DNA of 64,000 nt from Planctomycetota bacterium (GTDB lineage: Bacteria; Planctomycetota; Phycisphaerae; UBA1845): the NCBI GenBank assembly GCA_016208685.1, contig JACQXM010000015.1:205116-269115 (forward strand), in the 5' to 3' direction. The translations under genes and the position numbers were made by a program. This document shows, piece by piece, positions 25,304-34,095 of this stretch (within the stretch, counting starts at the first letter, position 1; each line of letters starts with the position of its first letter). A model generated the notes under the pieces. The model saw only the letters and a program-made list of their open reading frames with translations, was not told the origin of the DNA and did not search any database.

Positions 25304-25343
25304 CTGTGTCCGGCAGCCGCGGGCCGCCCGGAGGAGTCGGAAC

Positions 25344-25359
25344 TGTCATATATATGACA
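25344..25359. promoter_or_regulatory. Operator-like perfect palindrome TGTCATATATATGACA
   Basis: A perfect 16-bp palindrome in otherwise GC-rich DNA, 56 bp from the related site at 25288. The spacing is close to five helical turns, fitting two dimers or a loop. It probably controls the MFS gene. The cognate regulator is not known; adjacency makes LexA a candidate, but no such site was seen in front of lexA itself. Confidence 0.6.
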
Positions 25360-25382
25360 CCTTCGGCCCGCCCGCGCCTGCG

Positions 25383-26018
25383 TCAGTAGCGCCGCAACAC
25401 GCCGATCACCACGCCCTGGATGGCGACGTTCTGGGCGTAAATGGGCTGGTAGGCAGGGTTGGCGGGTTGCAGGCGGACCCGCGTTTTTTCCTTGTAGAAC
25501 TTCTTGAGCGTCGCCTCCTGGCCGTCCACGAGTGCCACGACAGTGTCACCATTCCTGGGGTTGGAACGTTCCTCGAAGACCACGAAATCCCCGTCGCTGA
25601 TGTGCTCGTCGATCATGCTGTCACCCATCACGCGCAGCGCGCGGACCGGGTAACGGCTGGCGTAGATGCGCTCCAGGTCGACGGCGTCGAGGGTTTCGAT
25701 GGCCTCGATGGGGCGCCCCGCGGCAATACGGCCCACCAGCGGCAGCAGCGTGGGTCGATCATCCGGCAGCCGGGCAGAAGGCGTCAGCTCCAAAGAGCGT
25801 GCCTTGTACGAACGCCGCGCCAGCAGCCCTTTGCTTACCAGGGCCTCGACGTGTTCGTATACCGTGATTTTGCTTACGCCGATTCGGTCGGCCATTTCCT
25901 GCAGGGTGGGGGCGTAGCCGGTGTCCCGCCGCCCGTCGCGGATCAGCGTAAGGATTTCCACCTGGCGCGGCGTCAGACACGCCGCATCGCCGGGTTGGGA
26001 TTTGAGATTCCGTCGCAT
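25383..26018 (-). CDS. lexA: LexA repressor
   Basis: SOS-response repressor that self-cleaves when RecA is activated. An N-terminal winged helix (LTPRQVEILTLIRDG ... PTLQEMADRIGVSKITVYEHVEAL) is followed by the S24 peptidase domain. The cleavage site is Ala100-Gly101 in VGRIAAGRP, the nucleophile Ser134 is in MGDSMIDEHI and the general base Lys172 is in GQEATLKKF. Length 211 aa is normal. ATG 26018 has an AGGTG Shine-Dalgarno and lies inside another reading frame that has its own good ribosome-binding site (see 25759-26256). An upstream promoter is visible at 26334-26361. Confidence 0.96.
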   Translation of the reverse strand: MRRNLKSQPGDAACLTPRQVEILTLIRDGRRDTGYAPTLQEMADRIGVSKITVYEHVEALVSKGLLARRSYKARSLELTPSARLPDDRPTLLPLVGRIAAGRPIEAIETLDAVDLERIYASRYPVRALRVMGDSMIDEHISDGDFVVFEERSNPRNGDTVVALVDGQEATLKKFYKEKTRVRLQPANPAYQPIYAQNVAIQGVVIGVLRRY

Positions 26019-26256
26019 CCTGCACCTCGATATAGGCGTATACCCCGGCCGGGTCCCTCACGACCAGGGGTAGAATCGCCTTGGCCGCCAACGCCCGGAG
26101 CCGCGCAAAAAGGGTCGCCTGCCGGCGGGCGGCAATCCGCTCCGCGGCGGCGACCCTTTCCGCGGCTTCCGACGAAGCGGCGGGCCAATAAGTTCGGTAA
26201 TCGCCGCCGGGGCCGAAGATGCACACCGGGGCTTGCATGTTCGCGTCCGTTGCCAC
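25759..26256 (-). CDS. Possible overlapping reading frame upstream of and into lexA
   Basis: GTG 26256 has a textbook AGGAG seven nt upstream and is the first start after the putative lexA promoter. The frame runs 79 codons before the lexA start, then overlaps lexA by 260 nt in another frame, for 165 aa in all. The first 80 residues look protein-like (CIFGPGGDYRTYWPAASS, then an Ala/Arg-rich helix and LPLVVRDPAGVYAYIEV), whereas the overlapping tail is Arg/Gly-rich as expected of a shadow frame. No family was recognised. It could be a real small protein, a translated leader that couples to lexA, or a shadow frame in GC-rich DNA. Confidence 0.3.
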   Translation of the reverse strand: MATDANMQAPVCIFGPGGDYRTYWPAASSEAAERVAAAERIAARRQATLFARLRALAAKAILPLVVRDPAGVYAYIEVQDATESQIPTRRCGVSDAAPGGNPYADPRRAAGHRLRPHPAGNGRPNRRKQNHGIRTRRGPGKQRAAGAAFVQGTLFGADAFCPAAG

Positions 26257-26333
26257 TTGGTTGCTCCTGCGTCCGTGCCGACTTGCCCGCGGGGCGCCAC
26301 GTACCCCGCCAACAAGCGAGCGTCCTTCACCAT

Positions 26334-26361
26334 AGTCTACCTAACTTTTGCCGAACGTCAA
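26334..26361 (-). promoter_or_regulatory. Putative promoter of the lexA transcript
   Basis: On the minus strand TTGACG (26361-26356), a 16-nt spacer and TAGACT (26339-26334) form a plausible sigma-70 promoter, with a leader of about 70 nt before GTG 26256 and about 310 nt before lexA. The rest of the gap (26362-26712) shows no gene or element I recognise. Confidence 0.45.
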
Positions 26362-26712
26362 GCGCCGGGGCGGTTTTTTTTCACAGGCGCGAGATCGCTC
26401 AACGCGCGTTCGATGCCCGCGGCGCGCAACGGTCACCGGCCGCGCTTGGTCGCCGGACAACTCCCGACCATCAGGACGATGGCGCCCGCTCAGCACGCGG
26501 GTACGAGCCCAAGCGTCCGCCGCGCCGCGATCGGACCCGATAGCCGCATTCTCAGTATTGGGAATGAAGAGGCCTGAGTGCTTCCTTGTTGATGCCGGCG
26601 CCGGAGCCCGTGCGTCAGCCTCGATGATCGGCGGCGGCGCGCCATGCGGCCGACCGCACCCGGTTCCTGAGCGGCTTCGGGTCTGCGAAGCAGGTGAACC
26701 GAGGCGGCAGGT

Positions 26713-28161
26713 TCAGATTTCCTCGCCCTCGGAAATACCGTCGGGCTCGGCGGCGCCCTCGCGGCGCCGGCCGAACCGCTCCATGCGATAGCGAACCGCG
26801 TCGCGCGAGATGCCCAGCAGCCGCGCCGCCCGGCTCAGGTTGTTTTTGGAAAAGGACAGGGCCGCCTGGATCACACGGTATTCGATCTCGTCGAGCTTCG
26901 GACCGTCACCGCTGAAGTCGAGGCGGATGGTCTCCTCGGCGGGCGCGACCTCGAGGGCTACACCGCCGGTCGAAGGCAGGGCGCTGATGTTCAGATGCTC
27001 GGCTCCGATCCTCGGTCCGTCACAAACCAACAAGGCGCTCTCCACGGTGTGCATCAGTTCCCGCACATTGCCCGGCCAGTCGTAGGCGTGCATGGCCGCC
27101 AGCGCTTCGGGGGCAAACCCCTGCAACCGGATGCCGTAGCGATCGCCGAGCGCCTGGAGGAAGTGCCGCGCCAGCGGCTCGACGTCCTCATGGCGTTCGC
27201 GCAGCGGCGGCATGGTGATGGTGAGCACCCGCAGGCGATGGTAGAGGTCGTCGCGGAATTCGCCCGCCTCGATGGCCTCGGGCAGGTGGCGGTTGGTGGC
27301 GGCAATCACGTGCACATCCACCTTGCGCTCCTTCGTGCCGCCCACGGGACGGAGGTTGCGGTTCTCCAGGACGTACAGCAGCTTGGCCTGCAAGGGCAGG
27401 GGCATGTGCCCGATTTCGTTAAGAAAGATGGTTCCATGGTCGGCGATCTCGAACAGCCCGCGTTTGTCGCCCCGCGCGTCGGTGAAGGCGCCCTTCACGT
27501 GTCCGAAGAGCTCCGACTCCGCCAGGTGATCGGGGATGGCGGTGCAGTTCACATGGACGAACTGGGCGTCGCGCCGTGGCCCGGCGTAGTGGATGGCGCG
27601 GGCGGTGAGGTCTTTGCCGGTTCCCGTCTCGCCGGTGATGAGGATGGTGGGAGGTTCGCGGGTGGCGAGCGCGGGGCTGGCGGTGATGCGCTCGATGAAC
27701 GTCTTGACCTGGCGCATGGGTTTCGAGTCCCCGATGATGCCGCCGCGATCGCTCTCCGCCCGTTCGCGGCTGCGGAAGTAGCTCAACTCCGCGGCCAGCG
27801 ACTGGGTCTTGAGTACGCGCTCGACCACCAGTTGCAGTTCTTCGAGGTCCACCGGCTTGGTGAGAAAGTCGGCGGCGCCGGATTTGATGGCCTGCACCGC
27901 AGTGGCGATGTTGCCGTGCGCCGTCATCAGCACCACGGACGCGGAACTGCCCGCGGCTTTCAGCCGCGCCAGTACCGCCAGGCCGTCCATGCCGGGAAGG
28001 CGATAGTCGAGCAGGATGACGTCGGGGCGGGTTGCCTCGGCGGTGCGGATGCCCTCTTCGCCGCTGGTGACCGTCGTGGCTTCGTGGCCGGAGAACCCCA
28101 GCGAATCGCAGATGTTCCTCGCCAGGATCGGCTCGTCCTCTATGACCAGAATGTTGGCCAA
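26713..28161 (-). CDS. NtrC-like response regulator with altered GAFTGA and Walker B
   Basis: A 482-aa protein with a receiver domain (D52 in ILLDYRLPGMDG, T80 and K102), an AAA+ sigma-54 activator domain (Walker A GETGTGKD at 177-184) and a Fis-type HTH (NNLSRAARLLGISRDAVRYR). Two key positions differ from NtrC. The sigma-54 contact loop reads GAFTDA (224-229) instead of GAFTGA, and Walker B reads GTIFLNEIG with Asn248 where Asp is expected. GAFTGA substitutions are known in NtrC relatives that no longer work with sigma-54. It is divergent from the histidine kinase at 28362, its likely partner. It may bind DNA under phosphorylation control without acting as a classical sigma-54 activator; that is inference. 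Confidence 0.88.
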   Translation of the reverse strand: MANILVIEDEPILARNICDSLGFSGHEATTVTSGEEGIRTAEATRPDVILLDYRLPGMDGLAVLARLKAAGSSASVVLMTAHGNIATAVQAIKSGAADFLTKPVDLEELQLVVERVLKTQSLAAELSYFRSRERAESDRGGIIGDSKPMRQVKTFIERITASPALATREPPTILITGETGTGKDLTARAIHYAGPRRDAQFVHVNCTAIPDHLAESELFGHVKGAFTDARGDKRGLFEIADHGTIFLNEIGHMPLPLQAKLLYVLENRNLRPVGGTKERKVDVHVIAATNRHLPEAIEAGEFRDDLYHRLRVLTITMPPLRERHEDVEPLARHFLQALGDRYGIRLQGFAPEALAAMHAYDWPGNVRELMHTVESALLVCDGPRIGAEHLNISALPSTGGVALEVAPAEETIRLDFSGDGPKLDEIEYRVIQAALSFSKNNLSRAARLLGISRDAVRYRMERFGRRREGAAEPDGISEGEEI

Positions 28162-28361
28162 GCTGTGCTCCCGACCGTACCCGGCGGGCCGGCACCGCGG
28201 CGGGCAACCCTCTATTCTCGGGGGCTCTTTACCCCCGTCAACAGGTCATGGACCATAGTCGCAAAGACCGGCGGCGCTCGGCGCCGTCAGCGGCCGGCGG
28301 CCTCCCGACAAGCGGGCCCGGCGGCATGCAGCGGGGCCGCTGAGCCGGCGGACTGCCTGAG

Positions 28362-29765
28362 ATGACCCAGACAACGAAGCCCGCGTCGCCCGGCAAACCG
28401 CAAGCCGCGGTCCGCTGGCGGTGGTACCACTACTACTTCCTGCTGGCGCTGTTCGACGTGGTGGTTATCGTCGCCGGCTTCCTGCTCCTGCAACAGACGC
28501 TCAGCTCCTATCATCGGGCGTTAAAGCGCCTGACCTCGATTCACGGCCGGCAGCAGTGGATCATCAGCCTGCGGCTCAAGGTGATCGACCTGAACGCCCC
28601 GGGCAACGATGTGTTCGAAACCCGCCGGGTGGACGAGTCCCGCACCCGCTTTGCACAGATGGAGGACCGACTGCGCCGCCTGCTGGTCCGGGAGCAGGAG
28701 TTCGAGGAGGACCTGTCGGAATTCCGCGCCCACGTGGAGAAAATGGTCGCGGAGGAAGGGCGCATCTTCGACCTGCTGGCGCCCGTGGAGCAGGAACCCA
28801 CGTCGCCGGAACGGTTGCGCGAGGCCCTGGAAGCGGCATCGGTGGCCATGGCGGGCATGGATCGGGCGCAGGCCAACGCCTTGAACTCGCTCACCGAGCT
28901 CGACCAGCTCCTGCTCATGCAGACCGCCAGCCTGCTGAAAGAATACGGCAGCCGCCTTCAGCGTAGCGCCGCCGCAGCGCGCTACTTCGGGGGCGCCATG
29001 GTGGTCATTCTCGCCGGCGTGTTCTGGTACGGGCGCAAGCTCCAACGCCTGCACGACGAAATGCTGCTGCATGAGCAGCAAGTCGTGGCCGAGCGGCGCG
29101 AGCGCCTGGCGGCCGTAGGCGAAGTGTGTTCCGCCGTGGCCCACGGCATCCGCAACCCCCTGGCGGCGGTTTCCAGCTCAGCACAGCTCGTACTCGGGCA
29201 CGCCGCCCTGGATGATGCGGCGCGCCGTCGTGTCGGGGACATCCTCGCCGAGTGCCGCCGGCTCGATCAGCGCATTACGCGGCTGCTCAACTTCGCCGCC
29301 GTTCCCTTGCGGGCCCCGGAAGTCTACGACCTGGCGACGGTGATCGAGCAGGCGATCCACGAGGTGCGGCCCGGCCTGGAGGAACGCAACTTGCGCCTGA
29401 CGCGGGAGTTTGATCCTCCGCCCCTTGCCGTCAGGGGCGACCGCGAGCGCATGACGCAGAGCATCATCGAACTGATCGCCAACGCCATGGACCACGTCCC
29501 CGCGGGCGGCTCCATTCACATCGCGTGCCACCGGGACCTGACCCGTGAACGCACTGTGATACTCGACATCGCGGACGACGGCCCGGGAATTCCTGAGCAC
29601 GCCCGAGCCCACGTCTTCGAGCTGTTCTTCACCTCCAAACCCCAGGGGACGGGCATCGGACTGGCCTCCGTGAAGCGCGCCGTGGAGTTCCACGGTGGAA
29701 CGGTATGCGTGGTCGCCGATGGTCGCCCGGGGGCCCACGTTCGGATCACGCTGCCCACGGTCTGA
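28362..29765 (+). CDS. NtrB-like sensor histidine kinase
   Basis: A 467-aa membrane sensor: helix 1 at about residues 26-46, an extracytoplasmic helical domain rich in charged coiled-coil-like segments (about 47-200), helix 2 at about 205-225, then HisKA and HATPase domains. The phospho-acceptor is His261 in AVAHGIRNPLAAVSSSAQL (the usual HExRNPL has Gly here instead of Glu). N, G1 and G2 boxes follow (ELIANAMDHV, DIADDGPGIPEHA, GTGIGLASVKRAVE). It is separated by 200 nt from the divergent NtrC-like gene and probably phosphorylates it. The sensed signal is unknown. Confidence 0.9.
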   Translation: MTQTTKPASPGKPQAAVRWRWYHYYFLLALFDVVVIVAGFLLLQQTLSSYHRALKRLTSIHGRQQWIISLRLKVIDLNAPGNDVFETRRVDESRTRFAQMEDRLRRLLVREQEFEEDLSEFRAHVEKMVAEEGRIFDLLAPVEQEPTSPERLREALEAASVAMAGMDRAQANALNSLTELDQLLLMQTASLLKEYGSRLQRSAAAARYFGGAMVVILAGVFWYGRKLQRLHDEMLLHEQQVVAERRERLAAVGEVCSAVAHGIRNPLAAVSSSAQLVLGHAALDDAARRRVGDILAECRRLDQRITRLLNFAAVPLRAPEVYDLATVIEQAIHEVRPGLEERNLRLTREFDPPPLAVRGDRERMTQSIIELIANAMDHVPAGGSIHIACHRDLTRERTVILDIADDGPGIPEHARAHVFELFFTSKPQGTGIGLASVKRAVEFHGGTVCVVADGRPGAHVRITLPTV

Positions 29766-29932
29766 GCGGGCGTCGCCGAGGCGGCGCTCCGGGCCCCGGC
29801 GCGGAACGCCTTGACCGTCCCAGCGGCCACGACGACCATGCCGCTTACGCAGGGAACCCGTCTTAGCGGGTCCGCGCTGCGGTCCGGGGCAACGTCCCGC
29901 TGACGGGAGGCCGGGTCGCTCGGAGCGAGGGT

Positions 29933-30238
29933 ATGGCGGCGAATCTGGACGCGGCGGCGGTGCGGCACGTGGCCCATCTGGCGCGGCTGAACATTTCGGA
30001 TGCCGAGGTGGCGCTCTACGCCGAGCAGTTGTCCAGGGTCCTGGGCTACATGGAGCAACTTGGCGAGCTCGCGACGGACGGGATCGCCCCCACCGCCCAT
30101 CCACTTCCCGTCGTGAATGTCTTTCGCGACGACGTGCCGGTCGAGCCGTGGGATCCCCAGCGCGCGCTTCAGAATGCCCCGCAGCGGCAAGGCGCGTTCT
30201 TCCGCGTGCCCAAAGTGCTCGACCAGGACAGCGCGTAG
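29933..30238 (+). CDS. gatC: Aspartyl/glutamyl-tRNA amidotransferase subunit C
   Basis: GatC stabilises the GatA-GatB complex that converts Glu-tRNA(Gln) and/or Asp-tRNA(Asn) to the amidated forms. At 101 aa it shows the family pattern [34 protein letters not shown] followed by [20 protein letters not shown] Shine-Dalgarno lies right before the start. It overlaps no gene and precedes gatA by 11 nt; gatB is not in this window. Confidence 0.95.
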   Translation: MAANLDAAAVRHVAHLARLNISDAEVALYAEQLSRVLGYMEQLGELATDGIAPTAHPLPVVNVFRDDVPVEPWDPQRALQNAPQRQGAFFRVPKVLDQDSA

Positions 30239-30249
30239 GACGCGGAAGC

Positions 30250-31710
30250 ATGGGCGCGATCATCGACATCTCGCGCGGCGTCCGGGCCGGGGTCCAGTCC
30301 GCGGAAGGCGCGGTCCGCGCGGCGCTGGATCGCGTGCACAAGGCCAACCATTCGCTGAACGCCCTGCTGGCGTGCGACGCCGATCGGGCACTGGAACGGG
30401 CACGAGCCCTCGACGCCGCCCGGGTCGCGGGGCACGACCCGGGCCCCCTGGCCGGCGTACCCCTGGCGCTTAAGGACAATATCTGCACGCCGTTCGGGAT
30501 CACCACCTGCGGCTCGCGAATTCTCGGGACCTTCGCCTCGCAATACGCCGCGCACGTTGTGGAACGCCTGGAGTTCGCGGGTGCCGTGATCATCGGCAAG
30601 ACCAACCTCGACGAGTTCGCAATGGGGTCGAGCACGGAGAACAGCGCTTTCTCACCGACCCGAAACCCCTGGGACCTGGCGCGCGTGGCGGGCGGCTCGT
30701 CCGGCGGCTCGTGCGCCGCGGTGGCCGCGCGCCTGGTTCCCGGCGCGCTGGGCAGCGACACCGGCGGGTCCATCCGGCAGCCGGCATCGTTCTGCGGCGT
30801 CACCGGCCTGAAGCCGACCTACGGAAGGGTGTCACGATTCGGCCTGGTGGCTTTCGGCAGCAGCCTGGATCAGATCGGGCCCATCGCCGAGGATGCCGGC
30901 GACGTGGCACTGCTCCTGAAGGTCATCGCGGGGCATGACGCCCGCGATTCCACCAGCGTGGACGTGCCCGTGCCCGACTACCTGGCGGCGCTGGACCGTC
31001 CGCTCGCCGGGCTGCGCGTCGGCGTCAGCGAAGAGTACTTCGGCGAGGGGCTGGACAGCGAGGTCCGCCGGGCGGTCGAGGTGGCGATCGCGGAGCTTGA
31101 GCGCGGCGGGGCGGTGGTGGTCCCCGTTCACCTGCCGCACATGAAGTATGCCATCGCGTGCTACTACATCGTGGCCACGGCAGAGGCTTCGAGCAACCTG
31201 GCACGGTTCGACGGCGTGCACTACGGACACCGCACGGAGAACCCCCGGGACTTCATGGACGTGTACGCCGCGTCGCGCGGGGAGGCCTTCGGCCCCGAGG
31301 TCAAGCGCCGCATCATGCTCGGCACCTACGTTCTCTCCAGCGGCTACTACGACGCCTACTACCTCAAGGCGCTCAAGGTACGCACGCTGATTCGCCGGGA
31401 CTTCGAGCGCGCCTTCGAGCAGGTCGACGTCATCGCCTCGCCCGTGGCGCCTTCGCCTGCGTTCCTGGTGGGCGAGAAGGCCGTCGATCCACTGGCCATG
31501 TATCTCTCGGACGTGTACAGCGTGTCGGCGAACCTCGCGGGCATTCCCGCCGTCAGTCTGCCCTGCGGCTTCACTGCCGCCGGCCTGCCCATCGGAATGC
31601 AGTTGATGGGCCGCATGATGGACGAGGGAACCCTGCTGGCCGCGGCGCACCAGTACCAGCTTCGCACGGACCATCACCGCCAACGCCCCCCGGCGTTCGC
31701 CGAGCTCTAG
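30250..31710 (+). CDS. gatA: Glutamyl-tRNA(Gln) amidotransferase subunit A
   Basis: Amidase subunit that releases ammonia from glutamine for transamidation. ATG 30250 (486 aa) starts just before the conserved N-terminal helix; an earlier in-frame start would overlap gatC. The catalytic triad of amidase-signature enzymes is present: Lys75 in PLALKDNI, Ser150 in [14 protein letters not shown] and Ser174 in [13 protein letters not shown]. The C-terminal [16 protein letters not shown] segment ([19 protein letters not shown]) is also there. Part of a gatC-gatA-GNAT operon. Confidence 0.97.
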   Translation: MGAIIDISRGVRAGVQSAEGAVRAALDRVHKANHSLNALLACDADRALERARALDAARVAGHDPGPLAGVPLALKDNICTPFGITTCGSRILGTFASQYAAHVVERLEFAGAVIIGKTNLDEFAMGSSTENSAFSPTRNPWDLARVAGGSSGGSCAAVAARLVPGALGSDTGGSIRQPASFCGVTGLKPTYGRVSRFGLVAFGSSLDQIGPIAEDAGDVALLLKVIAGHDARDSTSVDVPVPDYLAALDRPLAGLRVGVSEEYFGEGLDSEVRRAVEVAIAELERGGAVVVPVHLPHMKYAIACYYIVATAEASSNLARFDGVHYGHRTENPRDFMDVYAASRGEAFGPEVKRRIMLGTYVLSSGYYDAYYLKALKVRTLIRRDFERAFEQVDVIASPVAPSPAFLVGEKAVDPLAMYLSDVYSVSANLAGIPAVSLPCGFTAAGLPIGMQLMGRMMDEGTLLAAAHQYQLRTDHHRQRPPAFAEL

Positions 31711-31719
31711 CAGGCGCCC

Positions 31720-32514
31720 ATGCAACGATCCACCGTCGCTTCGCTGCTGCGTTCCACGCAGGCTTATTGCAGTCAGATATGTGACAAGGAAACGCTGCCC
31801 TTCGGCATCGCTTACTATAGCCGTCGCTTCGCGGCTTTACCGCAGGCGAATCAGTTGCGGGAGGTGGTTTTCGACGATCCCGGCCGGATCGCCGCAGCGT
31901 TCGACCAGGCCCAGGCGTGGTTCGCGCAGCGCGAACTGGTGTGCCATCGGTGGGCACCCGCCGAGGGACAGGCGCCGCAGCCCATCGGCGCATGCCTGGC
32001 TTCCCGCGGTTTTCTGCCCCGAGCCAGCGTCGCCCTGGCGCTGACCCAATGGCCTCAACTGGAGGTGCCGGCCGGCGTGCGCGTGCTGCCCGCGCGGGCC
32101 GTGCGTGCCGCGTTCCTCGCCTCCTACGCAGGGCTGGATGCTCCGTCCGCGGCGGTCGAAGCACAGGAGCGCGAATCTGCCGGCGAGCGGCTCGACGATC
32201 CGCAGTTCGACGCCTTCGTGGCCGTCATCGACGGCGAGCCGGCGGGGCGCGGCGCGCTCTACCAGGTGGGCGACATGGCACGGATCATTGATCTTTTCAT
32301 CCGTCCTGTCGGCCTCGACCGCGGCGCTGATCGTGCCCTCCTGGCGCACCTGCTCACGCTCGCCAGGCGTCTGGCCATGCGCCACATCTATGCGCAGGTG
32401 GAAGCGGAGCAACGCGGATGCCTGGAACTGCTCCAGCGCGCGGGTTTTGTCGCCGACGGCGAGATCGTCGAGTTCCACCGGCAGCCGGCGCCGCCGCCGC
32501 GGGCCTGGTGCTGA
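31720..32514 (+). CDS. GNAT-family N-acetyltransferase
   Basis: A 264-aa protein starting 9 nt after gatA and probably cotranscribed. The C-terminal 120 residues carry a GNAT pattern: AFVAVIDGEPAGRGALYQVGDMARI, then LFIRPVGLDRGADRALLAHLLTLAR (acetyl-CoA pyrophosphate loop, somewhat degenerate) and AQVEAEQRGCLELLQRAGF. The N-terminal half has a second, weaker GNAT-like region (MPFGIAYYSRRF ... AWFAQREL), suggesting a tandem arrangement. Substrate unknown; the position after gatCA does not define one. Confidence 0.7.
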   Translation: MQRSTVASLLRSTQAYCSQICDKETLPFGIAYYSRRFAALPQANQLREVVFDDPGRIAAAFDQAQAWFAQRELVCHRWAPAEGQAPQPIGACLASRGFLPRASVALALTQWPQLEVPAGVRVLPARAVRAAFLASYAGLDAPSAAVEAQERESAGERLDDPQFDAFVAVIDGEPAGRGALYQVGDMARIIDLFIRPVGLDRGADRALLAHLLTLARRLAMRHIYAQVEAEQRGCLELLQRAGFVADGEIVEFHRQPAPPPRAWC

Positions 32515-32544
32515 TCGTCCCCGCAGGCAAAGGGCCGGACGCGG

Positions 32545-34095
32545 CTATTCCCACTCGATGGTCGCCGGAGGTTTCGAGGAAACGTCGTATACCACGCGGT
32601 TGATGCCCTCGACCTCGTTCATGATGCGGTTGGCGACCCGCCCCAGCAGTTCGAAGTCGATGTGCACCCAATCCGCGGTCATGAAGTCCGCGCTTTCCAC
32701 CAGGCGCACCGCCGCCACGTGCTGCCCGGCGTAGCTGCGGTCGTCGCCCATCACCCCCACGGTGCTCACCGGCAGCAGCACGCAGAACGCCTGCGCGATC
32801 TTGTTGTACCAGCCCGCCGAGCGGATCTCCTCGATGAGCACGTCATCCGCCTCGCGCAACAGGCGCAGGCGGTCCCGCGTTACCGCTCCGGCGATGCGCA
32901 CCGCCAGTCCCGGGCCGGGGAACGGATGCCGCCAGACGATCTCCTCCGGCAGCCCCAGGTGTTCGCCCACGCGGCGGACCTCGTCCTTGAACAGGTCGCG
33001 CAGGGGCTCAACCAGCTCGAACCCCAGGTCCGCGGGCAGTCCGCCGACGTTGTGGTGCAGCTTGATGTTCGCCGTCTGGCCCGCGGCGCCGTGGCCGGAC
33101 TCGATCACGTCCGGGTACAGCGTGCCCTGCGCCAGGAACCTCGCCCCGGGGATGGTCCGCGCTTCGTTCTTGAATACTTCGATGAACTCGTGGCCGATGA
33201 TCGTCCGCTTGCGCTGCGGGTCGGTAACGCCCTCGAGCTTGTCGAGAAAGCGCTCTCCCGCGTCCACCACCCGCAGGTCCACCTTGAAATGCTGGCGGAA
33301 GGTCGATTCCACCAGGTCCACCTCGCGGTTGCGCATCAGCCCGTTGTCCACGAAGATGCAGGTAAGGCGGTCGCCGATCGCCTGGTGGATCAGGGCCGCG
33401 GTCACGCTGCTGTCCACGCCGCCGGAAAGGCCGCAGATCACCCGCGCCTTCTCACCGACCTGCCTGCGGATGGCGGCCACGGAATCCTGGATGACGCTGC
33501 TGACCTGCCACTCCCCCTTGCAGCCGCAGATGTCGTACAGGAAGTTGCGGATGATCTGCCCGCCGCAGGGCGTGTGCGACACCTCAGGATGGAATTGCAC
33601 GCCGTAGACGGGGCGGCTGCGGTGCCGCACCGCGGCGATCGGGCAATGCTGCGTCCGTGCCAGCGGCACGAACTCTGGCGACAGTGCGGTCACCACGTCG
33701 CCGTGGCTCATCCACACCGACGTCTGCTGCGGCACGTGCGCCAGCAGGACGTTGGGCTCCAGGACTTCGAGCACCGTCCGCCCGAACTCGCGCGCCTCGC
33801 CGGCGTGCACCTCCCCCCCCAGCAGGTGACACGCCAGTTGCAGTCCGTAACAGATCCCCAGCACCGGCACCGGCAGGGCGAGGACTTCCGGTGAACATCG
33901 CGGCGCGCCGGCCGCGTACACGCTCGCCGGACCCCCGGAGAGTATCAACCCCACAACGTTCTGTCGCTCCAGCTCCTCAACCGTCACCGCGGCGGGCACG
34001 ATTACGCTGTGTACGTGGTTCTCCCGCACGCGCCGCGCGATGAGCTGCACGTACTGCCCGCCGAAATCCAGGATCGCAATCGTCGGTGGTCGCAT
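32545..34095 (-). CDS. guaA: GMP synthase (glutamine-hydrolysing)
   Basis: Converts XMP to GMP using glutamine and ATP, the last step of guanine nucleotide synthesis. The N-terminal class I glutaminase has Cys82 in VLGICYGLQL and the His/Glu pair in VQFHPEVSHT. The synthetase domain has the PP-loop GLSGGVDSSVTAAL and ends with the dimer domain VVYDVSSKPPATIEWE. Length 516 aa is normal. It is the last gene of a minus-strand run that starts with guaB: its ATG follows directly on the stop codon of the preceding gene with no gap. Confidence 0.97.
   Translation of the reverse strand: MRPPTIAILDFGGQYVQLIARRVRENHVHSVIVPAAVTVEELERQNVVGLILSGGPASVYAAGAPRCSPEVLALPVPVLGICYGLQLACHLLGGEVHAGEAREFGRTVLEVLEPNVLLAHVPQQTSVWMSHGDVVTALSPEFVPLARTQHCPIAAVRHRSRPVYGVQFHPEVSHTPCGGQIIRNFLYDICGCKGEWQVSSVIQDSVAAIRRQVGEKARVICGLSGGVDSSVTAALIHQAIGDRLTCIFVDNGLMRNREVDLVESTFRQHFKVDLRVVDAGERFLDKLEGVTDPQRKRTIIGHEFIEVFKNEARTIPGARFLAQGTLYPDVIESGHGAAGQTANIKLHHNVGGLPADLGFELVEPLRDLFKDEVRRVGEHLGLPEEIVWRHPFPGPGLAVRIAGAVTRDRLRLLREADDVLIEEIRSAGWYNKIAQAFCVLLPVSTVGVMGDDRSYAGQHVAAVRLVESADFMTADWVHIDFELLGRVANRIMNEVEGINRVVYDVSSKPPATIEWE

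Noticed and set aside
29688..29704. GTTCCACGGTGGAAC as a third parS site
   Set aside because: It has an extra base at the centre of the palindrome and lies in the kinase coding sequence.
32105..32734. Plus-strand frame overlapping the end of the GNAT gene and guaA
   Set aside because: It is antisense to guaA and out of frame with the GNAT gene; its translation is Arg/Ser-rich without motifs.
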